Shown here in pieces: positions 1 to 10,100 of a stretch of DNA of 21,313 nucleotides. Origin of the DNA: Coptodactyla brooksi (taxonomy: Eukaryota; Arthropoda; Insecta; Coleoptera; Scarabaeidae). The stretch lies in contig JAWQRM010000576.1 of the NCBI GenBank assembly GCA_033557675.1, positions 1 through 21,313 on the forward strand, read 5' to 3'. Below the pieces are notes generated by a model. It was not told where the DNA came from, searched no databases, and saw only the letters and a program-made list of their open reading frames with translations. How positions within the stretch are numbered: position 1 is the stretch's first letter; every line of letters begins with the position of its first letter. A program made the position numbers and the translations under genes.

Positions 1-11
1 ATATATGTGTA

Positions 12-52
<41 letters not shown>
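1..52. repeat. (AT)n microsatellite
   Basis: Near-pure alternating AT broken by a few G or C bases, at the left edge of the window inside what must be a POLE intron. Such tracts are length-variable and prone to assembly error. Confidence 0.95.
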
Positions 53-53
<1 letters not shown>

Positions 54-94
54 CTGTTTAAAACAGTTTTCTCTACATATTCTTATTGTGACCA

Positions 95-117
95 AAATAA
101 TAATAATAATAATAATA
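95..117. repeat. (AAT)n microsatellite
   Basis: About seven AAT/TAA units in a row, directly downstream (on the minus strand) of the mariner-like transposase scrap. Read on that strand it would encode a run of Tyr, so the transposase frame passes into simple repeat here. Confidence 0.9.
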
Positions 118-123
118 TATAGT

Positions 124-204
124 CCATAAATAATAGTCCAATGGATTTAAGTTTGGAGACCTGGCAGGCCAGTTAACTGGACTACGGTTACCAATCCATC
201 TTGC
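124..204 (-). mobile_element. mariner/Tc1-superfamily transposase fragment (decayed)
   Basis: Read on the minus strand, 27 codons stay open and end in WPARSPNLNPLDYYLW. This matches the third catalytic block of insect mariner-like DDE transposases (family form W-P-x-R-S-P-D-L-x-P-L-D-x-x-L-W). The final Asp of the block is kept, but the SPD position has become SPN. Just upstream, in another frame near 202-215, FMQDG can be read. That resembles the second catalytic block (…QDGA…), so a frameshift separates the two. The piece lies antisense to POLE inside its intron. It is a dead fragment; its terminal inverted repeats are not visible. Confidence 0.75.
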
Positions 205-968
205 ATAAAAATTATTTTTGAGCTATCCAATCGTATTCCATCCAATAGAGGATAGTGTACTATTGTTCTAGTACAATGTCCTATTTCGTAAAGCTAAGAA
301 CTTCTTCTAACCTTTGAAAATGGTCTGCTAAAAATGCTAAACATGATGTAATATATGGCAAAATGATGTGGCAAAATTTGAAGATGCAGTTGCCCATCTC
401 TTAAGAATACTATAGTGTTACTAAAAAAATGTGTTCGACACTTCATACTTGGAATGTCTGACGATTTTCTAATAAGCAGATTTGGTTATTGTGAGTACCA
501 TTATGATAAATATTAATATAAATATTTATAATGAATTCTTAGTCGTAATGAATTCTCAGAGTAATATAGTTTTTCTATTCAAGTTTAATGATCTCAAATG
601 TTTTTTTAATAAAAGTTTTCCTTATATTCAAAACAGGCTTTGGGAAGTTTAAGCAAAAAGTATCACTGAGCAAATTAAATCACGGAACATCACAAAACGG
701 AAAACTAAATATCATACATCCATTGCCAAAGTAGAGTACATATTTATTGGTAGGACCGTTGACCAATAGAATATGAGGAGTATCGTTTGTTGAGTGAAAA
801 TAAAAGTGTGAGGATAACTATTAAGAAGAAGAAAGCACATTTTTCTTTTAGATATTGTTGGTGGGACATATTAACAACATATGTATAAGATATTCTGATA
901 ATAGACCTGTATATTCATTAGGTGACAAGCAAGACGTTATATTTATGTAATAATAATTTTTTTTTCAG
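205..968 (+). other. 3' part of a POLE intron
   Basis: No exon is supported here. The stretch is AT-rich with many stops in all frames and ends in a strong acceptor (a long T tract followed by CAG at 966-968). The further upstream part of the mariner-like element may extend to about 450 on the minus strand, but the translation is too decayed to assign. The preceding POLE exon, which should carry exonuclease motif II, lies left of the window. Confidence 0.7.
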
Positions 969-1162
969 ATATGACCCAGTAGAATTAGATCCTGAAGAAA
1001 TGTGCCCTCTAGCTGCTTCTAACCCTCAGGTCTTAGCCAGTTATTCAGTATCTGATGCTGTAGCTACTTATTATTTATACATGCAATATGTCCATCCATT
1101 CATATTTGCCTTGTGTACGATTATTCCCTGTGAACCTGATGAAGTGTTACGCAAAGGATCTG
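969..1162 (+). CDS. POLE: POLE exon a: exonuclease motif III
   Basis: It starts with the third base of a split codon and reads YDPVELDPEEMC. The Y-S-V-S-D segment is exonuclease motif III; its Asp is the last metal ligand of the proofreading site (human D462 by alignment). Human P436 and S459, both hit in cancer mutator alleles, align to the Pro of YDPV and the Ser after the motif Tyr. The exon ends G|GT (donor gtataaag), followed by a 62-bp intron. The long upstream reading frame from 922 is only intron read-through. Confidence 0.95.
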
Positions 1163-4100
1163 GTATAAAGACACAGCAACGTCTCTTTTTACACTAATTC
1201 TGCTATTATATGTTTTATTTTAAGGGACATTATGTGAATCACTACTTATGGTGCAAGCATTTCAAGGCAACATAATTTTTCCAAATAAAGAAGAGAGCGT
1301 CTTTAATAAATTAACAGATGACGGTCATGTTCTGCTTCAAGAAACATATGTTGGAGGGCATGTCGAGGCTCTTGAATCGGGAGTGTTTCGTGCAGACATA
1401 CCATGCCGCTTTCGCATGGTGCCTGATGCAATTGATAAGCTTATAGCCGAAATTCCGAAGGCTCTGCAACACACCATAGAAATTGAGGAGGGAGTACCTA
1501 TGGAACTAGTTGTCAATCTTGAAGAAGTTAAACAAGAAATTATTGATAAATTAACTGCTTTAAAGGTCTGAGAAAGATTTTGAACATGTGTATTGTACAC
1601 GTATGATGTACAATATATTTACAGGAACATCCCATGCGATTAGAACGACCTCTAATTTACCATTTAGATGTAGGAGCTATGTATCCAAATATTATTCTGA
1701 CAAATCGTTTACAACCCTGTGCAATGGTTGATGAGACCATATGTGCAGCTTGCGATTTCAACCAACTTAATGCTACTTGTCAAAGAAATATGGCGTGGAT
1801 GTGGAGAGGAGAATACAGTACGTTTTCAATTTTTTTATTAATATTTTATCTTAAAAGGGAAATTTGACAAAGAAAAGGAAATTTGCAAATTGTAAAAATA
1901 CGATTACATGGTATTTTACAATTAGTAATTTCACAGTGTTAATAATTTTAGTTAGAATTATAAGAAAACTCTGAAAAGTGTTTGGACAAAGGGATTGTTG
2001 ATCCCTTTCCACCTCCATAAGTTAAAGTCTGATATAACCCATACAAAAGTTGCAGCAAACGAAAAATTCATAATGAATTAATTGTATATTAATTCATAAT
2101 GAAATAATAAATTGATTGTTTCATTATGAATTTAATTATTATTCAAAATACCCAATAGAATAAAACATAGCGCTATAAAATAATACATAACGCCATAAAA
2201 TAAAACTGGTTGGAACTAATGTTAGTTCACTATTTTTGCACTGAAAATTTTCTTTACAAAATTATTTTATTTTTTATAAAAGAGGTATCTTGATGGTGGA
2301 TGTCGTCAAGCTACTTCAAATTATTAAGATTACATCAAGATATGATTTATTTCATGCATCAGTGCCGGCATCACGAAGTGAATATCACAGAATTCAGCAG
2401 CAGTTGGAGACAGAAAAGTTTCCTCCTCAATTCCCAGGTGGACCTCCCAGAGCTTTTCATCAGTTGTCGAGAAAGGATCAGTCCGAACATGAAAAGAAGC
2501 GCTTGCAACTTTATTGCAGGAAAGCATACAAGAAAATGAAAGTCACTCGTGTTGAAGAGAAGGTGACGACCATATGCCAAAAAGAAAACTCTTTCTATGT
2601 TGATACTGTAAGAGCTTTTAGGGATCGAAGGTAATAATGTTCTATAAAGTGCTGTTATGTAATAAGATAGTTACTTATTACTAAATTTTCTTTTAATGTG
2701 TATAGATATGAATATAAAGGATTATCAAAAAGGAGTAAGCAGGAAGTCTCCAAAGCGATCAAAGGTGGTGATGCCGCGCAAATAAAATCTGCAAAAAACC
2801 GAGAGATTCTGTACGATTCCTTACAACTGGCTCACAAATGTATTTTGAATTCATTTTATGGATACGTAATGAGAAAGGGGTTAGTAGACTTAAGTTAAAA
2901 ATGGAATGATATTATCAAAATGTACAAATATTCTTCACATCTAAAACAAGTATTTCTGTTATTAGTGAAGCTCTCTTATAACAATCATAAATATAAATAT
3001 AATAACACATGACTATACAGGGTAATTTAAAACTGGAGAAATAAACTTCCAAGAGGGGTAGGGTACACCTAGATGATTCATATAGGCATCACATAGTAAT
3101 TCAGGGTGATAAATACAATCCTAACGAGATAGGGGGGTTGTTAGTGGCTGAATCATCGTGATCGCAAATTGACAATTAAGGAACACAAGCTTAAAATAAG
3201 TCATGACTACTGATAATGACCTTGCCCGAAGTTTCGTAACGCGCCATTTCAAAAAACCCCTACTACCTCTGATAAGCTGAAGGATAAACTACCATCACAC
3301 TAGGCTTATGGTCTTTAAATACCAATTTGCAATCACAATGAATCAGGCCCTAATAACTTCCCCATCTCGTTAGGATTGCATTTCCGTCCCTGCATTGCTA
3401 TGTGATTCTGAGTCGTCTAGGTGTACCCCACCCCTCCTAGAAGTTTGTTCCTCCAGTTTTGAATCGCTTCTCTTTGAGATTGGCCAAGATAAAGGATAAC
3501 ACATCAGAATAACAAAGTAAATTAACTTAGAAGTTAATCAATTTATTTGAAATAAACATGAAATCTTTGATAAATTTGTTTATTAGATCTTCTACCAATA
3601 ATGATGTTTAAATCAAAAATTTCGGACATATTGTTTCTATCCCAAAATTCTTCAAAAACTGAAACCAATGTAATGCTAAATAAATGATTACAAATGTGAA
3701 TTTTCAAGTGTCTTTATTACATATTTTGTTTTATTAGACAACATTAAGTATTATTAGATAACATATTATATGTTGGACAGTAAATTGAGTATACATATAA
3801 ATAAGAGCTAGTACTTATATACATATTCGATAATTTCATGAAGAAATGAATTATTGTCTTCTGTATAGTGCAAGATGGCATAGTATGGAAATGGCAGGAA
3901 TAGTATGTTACACTGGGGCACATATAATCATGAGGGCTAGAGAAATAATAGAACAAATAGGACGGCCTTTAGAATTGGACACAGACGGTATATGGTGTAT
4001 TCTTCCGGCATCGTTCCCTGAGAATTTTACAATACACACCACCCATGAACAAAAGAAAAAGTTTTGCATATCATATCCCAATGCCGTATTAAATGCCATG

Positions 4101-7100
4101 GTTAAGGAATACTTTACAAACGATCAGTACCACGAATTAGTCAATCCCGAAACATTAGAATACCTTCAGAAAAGTGAAAACTCTATTTTCTTTGAAGTTG
4201 ATGGCCCTTACAGAGCCATGGTATTACCAGCCTCTAAGGAAGAGGGTAAGAAACTGAAGAAACGCTACGCTGTATTCAATTTTGATGGATCTTTAGCTGA
4301 ATTAAAAGGGTAAGTTAATTTATAGACATTTTTCTTTATGTGTGTGTTTATACCCATTTTTCAGCTTTGAAGTAAAACGGAGGGGTGAACTACAGCTAAT
4401 TAAAAATTTTCAATCATCTGTATTTGAAGCATTTTTAAAAGGCGATACTTTGGAGACGTGTTATGCATCTGTTGCACAAATTGCAAACTATTGGCTGGAT
4501 GTTCTATATTCTCATGGGCACAATATGCCTGATTCAGAGTTATTTGATCTGATTTCAGAAAATAGGTCCATGTCGAAGAAATTAGAAGAGTACGGTGGAC
4601 AAAAGAGTACTTCTATCAGTACAGCTAAACGTTTAGCCGAATTTTTGGGTGATCAAATGGTTAAAGATGCTGGATTGGCATGTAAATATGTGATATCAAA
4701 AAAGCCTGAAGGAGCACCTATAACTGAAAGGTACTTAAAGACTACAGTTAATTTTATACCTTCTCAGCAATTAGTACATTTTTTACATTTTTATTTTGTC
4801 TAAGTGGGTCTCTCGAAAGGTTACAATATGTAGAGTCCCTTATAACGAAGCCGGTTACGTTTTATACATTAGCTGTTTTCATGTGTTAACATAATTCATA
4901 AGATGTAGAATATATTCAATTTCTATATTTCATATAATGGCTCTTATGCTGAACAATAAATAAAGGAAAAATTTATTATGTAAACGCTAAGTATAATTTA
5001 ATATGTAGACATATTTTACTACCTGTTGAAGCAATTTATTTTAATCTATCAAAAGTCATTATTGCCTGATTTAATGAACAATAAGTTATGTTAAAACTGA
5101 AAAGTAACTACCCAACGCATGTTTCGCCAACCCAGGTAGCGTCATCAGGAGAGATGAAAAATGGGTCTATCATCGCTCCTGTCTAGACTAAAAAAAATAG
5201 ATCAGGTACAGTTATGATACTTGTGAAGTGACCTTATATTTGCTTCTTAGTTTCAACTATCGTACTTTAAAAAAGTAGCTTAAATCATACAATACGAATC
5301 ACAATGATAATGCTATACACATTTTCTGTTAAAAGGTTGTATATTTTTCATTTGAACATAATATTTATGATAAACTAATAATTTTAGGGCAATACCATTA
5401 GCAATATTTCAAACTGAACCTGCTGTACAAAAACATTTTTTACGAAAATGGTTAAAGGATAACTCAATTTCTGATGTTGATATCAGAGATATATTAGATT
5501 GGCAATATTATATTGAAAGATTGGGAGGTGCCATCCAAAAAATTATTACGATCCCTGCAGCTATGCAAGGCGTAAGTTAAGGCATAACATTTTATATACT
5601 ATTTCTATTCTGATTTGTATTTATTGTGATATATTCAATTACTTTTTATTAGATTGTAAATCCAGTTCCTAGAATTCGCCACCCAGATTGGCTGCACAAA
5701 CAAGTTTTAGAAAAGAGTGACACTTGCAAACAGAGACGTATCGATGAAATGTTTTCTATTGGTCCTAAACCAGTACTTCAAGAACGTAGTGTAAGTGAAA
5801 ATGATGCAGGGGATATTGAAGACATTGGCTCTTCTTCTACCTTCAAAAGACCATTAGCGACCGTGACAAAACGAAAGAGAAGACCTGAAAATGAATTTGA
5901 AGATGTTGATCTTACGAAAAGTTGGAAAGAAGTGCTTGGTAATCCTCCACCAATAGGAACAACTAAGGCAAGTTTGTCATACCTTACTGATTCTGATAAG
6001 ACATCTTGAGATGTATTGTTATTTTATAGGAAGAACAGTTAATATGGTTACGGTTTCAAAAAAGAAAATGGCGATACCAAATATACCAAAAAAACAATGG
6101 TGCTCAAAAGGCGAAAAGGCAAAAAAATATTGTCGTTAGGACATCGCAAAAGTTGTTAGGGGGATTTCTACAAAAAGCACAAAGAACACTTCTTTTGTCT
6201 GCATGGCAAATTATACAAATTACTACAACTTCCACACCAGGAGAATATAAACTATGGGCACTTGTAAGTTAGGATTAATGTGACACTTGTTTTGTTTACG
6301 GCTTCTTGCTCTACTTTCTTTCAACATTTAATTTTTTTGTTTGAGAAAATGTTTGTTAGCTTTCAAAGGCAATTCCAATTTAAGAACCCTCTATGAGTTT
6401 TGCTCATAGGGCTCTATCTCAAGTTTATTTGGATTGTTATTCTAACAGCACAGTGCAATTTTATTTTATGGTTCAAGGGAAAGTATTTCACACTCTTTAA
6501 AATGCGTCTAGTTGCACAACTTAAACTTATTTATCTTTTTCTACATAGACTAGTACGTACAATAACAGGTAAAGTAATATATATATTTACTAATATATAA
6601 TGACTGACATATATTTGAACAGAGAAAGTTTCAAGTTTTTTCTTACAAGAATATTATTGGAATAGGTTTATTATCCAGAGGGTCTACTGGTTTAAAGAGT
6701 AAAAAAATCGATTTTTTTTTAATTCAAATTATGAAACTTCTGAGTGTGTAGAATATACCTGTAAAAGGATCTTCCAAAAATTGTAGGAATTCCCGGAGTC
6801 AGTGAGTCTTTGAACGGTATGGTGATGGGAAGGATGTCAAATACTGCACTGTTATTAACGCTCCTTACTGTAGGTATCTTAACAAAAAGATTCTTCAAAG
6901 TGTTTGTATATATACATTTTAAGTCTTATATAAAGATTGCATTTTCAACAACTAACATTCGTATTTGAGAAAACGGAGATCTATAGTCTTGTAGTCACTA
7001 AAACTAACAAACACCTTAACCATAAGAACACAGTGTTGTTGTGAAAAAGAAATTTCAAATTGTTCAAGATCGGACTTAAGAGAATCTCTAAGCTTGGAAA

Positions 7101-10100
7101 ATAACTGGGGGATGTGATAAATAAAAATTGCATTACAATGCCTCTCTTTTACAAAACGCATAGTATCGTTATTTACAATCAGAAAATGCAAGAGAAACGA
7201 AAGTAAGAAAACTTTTCAAGATTTTTAGTTTAATTTAATTTTGAGAATATTATAGATCTTACATATCTTACAACACACAATAAATTTATGAATACAGGGT
7301 ATTACTCAATGACTTTTTAAGAATGTGGGAGATTGGAGAGGATCATATTGTGAACAATGTTTTTCAATAAGGAACTTTTTCCCGGAAATGTGAAATAAAG
7401 TTTCTACAGGGTAAGAGGTATATGATCTGCTATCACTTGGGTAGCTTCCCTTCCGTCCATTGATGTTATGTTATTGACCTCACCCCTCTTGACTTTTTCT
7501 TATGGGGTCCATTGTGCACTCAACACCAGTAGGTGGCGATTAAAGACAAGCTCCTACATCCCTGTTGCTTTGAATGGTTTAGCTGGAACGTACTTTTATT
7601 TTAATCCACAGATTTTACTTTTAGGTGCAAAATGAACTGCATATGGTCAAACTACAAGTTCCAAGAATATTCTATGCAAACTTACGTACACCAAAGTGCG
7701 CTGATGAAGGCGCAATCTTTAAAAAATGTAACAGGACGTTACCACGATCGAGGCCAAGTTATAATTTATACATGTACACTGTAGCCGAGGATACATTTCA
7801 AGAATTTGGAAAGTACGAAGTGTAAGATTCTTTATCTTTTAAAAATTTCAGCATTATAACTTTTTAGGAAAATGTATGTTGACTTAACGAGTTCTGATGT
7901 TGAGGGAGTTTATGAAACACAAGTACCACCTCTATATCGAGTGTTACTACAACTTGGGTGTGTTTGTAAGGTACTTCCCGGCAAACAGAATTTGGACACG
8001 TTCAGTTTAAACGAATTAGAGTTGATCAGCATAGCAAGACAACCGTACTTACCAAGAAATTCTCTGAAACACATTTACTTTTACCAACACAGAGCTAGTT
8101 CTGGATCAAAACAAATATTCGGGTTATTTTTATCGCCTATAAAAAAAGCATTTGTTTTTGTTGTTGATACTGTCAGAACTAATTTGCTACCGAATTTGAA
8201 CAGTTTGTATCAAACGGAGAGAGCATCGAAATTGGAAAAAAATATTGAAGAAGACATACTTCCTCCTATGAATATTACATTTGAGATTAGAGTTGAAGTT
8301 AATATAGCACAAGTTTACAAACAAATACAAAAAGCCCTGTTAACTTATAAAGACGCTAAAATGGGACCAACTTTATTAGCGATACAATCATTTGACGATG
8401 TCCACAGTTTAATTACAAATATGCCGGGATGTTCTGATTTCCCAATTGCTCAGGTTCATGTGAAGGATATTGACGATTTGTACAATGCACTAAACTGGCA
8501 AAGCATTGGTGCGAGAGCATTGATAAGACACTATTTGAACAGCGAACGAGTTTTGGAATTGATGACTGAACAGTGTCGATATTTTCATTTGCCAGTGGGT
8601 AATATGCCGTCAGATCCCGCAATATTCGGTGCCGATTTGTTTTTTGGAAGACACCTAATAAAACACAACCATCTTTTATGGTGTTCACCGACGGATAGAC
8701 CCGATTTGGGAGGCAGCCAAGAATGTGATGCTCGCCTTTTAGCAGAGAATCAAGAGGGATCAAGCGAAGTATGTAATAGTCCAGGATGGTACTCGATGAT
8801 GTGTGTGGAGCTTGATATTGACAGCTTAGCCATATGTACTCTTTTGCAAGCACATCATGTCACAGATATTGAAGGAACCAGTACGGCAACTGCTTTTGAT
8901 GCGGCTGCTACTACTTCTTTAGACGATATGATTTCGGGAAGTGCATCTACGATTTATGATGAAACCGCCAGATGTGCAGAAGCTTTCAAAATTTTACGTA
9001 CAATGGCCAGCACTTGGATGAGGGATATTTCTATGCACAGAAATGTCTTTGCAGATTTTCAAGTAATACACTTTTATAGGTGAGTAAACTGATAAAGTCC
9101 ATTAGCACAAAGATTATTAAAAAGTCATTGGTATACCATAAAAAGTATATAATATATTTGTTTTCCAATAATAACACTCAATTTGTTCCATAGTTGTTTT
9201 CTAAGAAGGCATTATATAAACCAACTAAATAAAGTTAGTTTATATAATGCTGATTCATTACATCTGTATCAAAAGTTACAACTATTAATTTTTTTATTTG
9301 CAGTGGGTTCGATGTAGTTTGCCTGCTTGACAAGCACTTATACAGCTCCTTAGTAATTTCTCTACCACCTAACTTTTAATTATGTCATTACTGGTAGTAG
9401 ATTATATTATATCAATTCTAGTTTGGCTAATCAGTTTTTAACTATAATGTTTTAAATCTTGGTGGTACTATCAGCATGTGTGTCGACATATCAATATGAA
9501 CTTATTATGCATCTATTTGACATCTAGTTTTTCCAGACATCTAGACTTTTTATCATAAATATTTTATGTGTAATATTTTTTTATTACTTAGTTTTTATAT
9601 TTAAGTATAATTGTATGAATATTAAGTGACATTATTGACACTCTTTAAATTGAAAGTTATTAAGTAAATCAATATCAAATTTCTATAATGATATTGTAGA
9701 ATATAATTGTATAAATAAAATTTATAATTCAATTTTAGATGGCTCAGATCACCAAAATCTCTATTATATGATCCTGCCCTACTGAGAACTCTTCAAAATT
9801 TAATGAAGAAATTATTTATGCAGCTTGTTGCAGAATTTAAACGACTAGGATGTACGATAATTTATGCAAACTTCAACAAGATCATCCTGTCTACCAGGAA
9901 AAGGACAGTTGGGGATGCTGTATCAAACATTGAATTTATTGTAAATTCGATAAGAAATAAAGAACTCTTTCACTCTCTAGAAATAGCATACAGGTGCCAA
10001 AATTGTTTTATTATAGTCAATGTATGTTTCCACATTTCTTTTTCTTATATTTTAGGCAATGTTGGGAGCAGTTAATATGGCTAGATCCTGCAAATTATGC

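Noticed and set aside
922..968. Upstream ATG giving an N-terminal extension to the first POLE exon
   Set aside because: The added residues come from the poly-T acceptor tract; exon similarity begins exactly after CAG at 968.
1337..1600. 87-codon minus-strand frame
   Set aside because: Antisense shadow of POLE exon b, running on into the intron.
2290..2362. Earlier start for POLE exon d
   Set aside because: The 24 residues before PASRSEY are unlike the family, and the phase from exon c requires the acceptor at 2362.
8413..8853. 146-codon open frame on the minus strand
   Set aside because: It lies wholly antisense to POLE exon l, whose protein is strongly conserved; it has no domain and no splice context.
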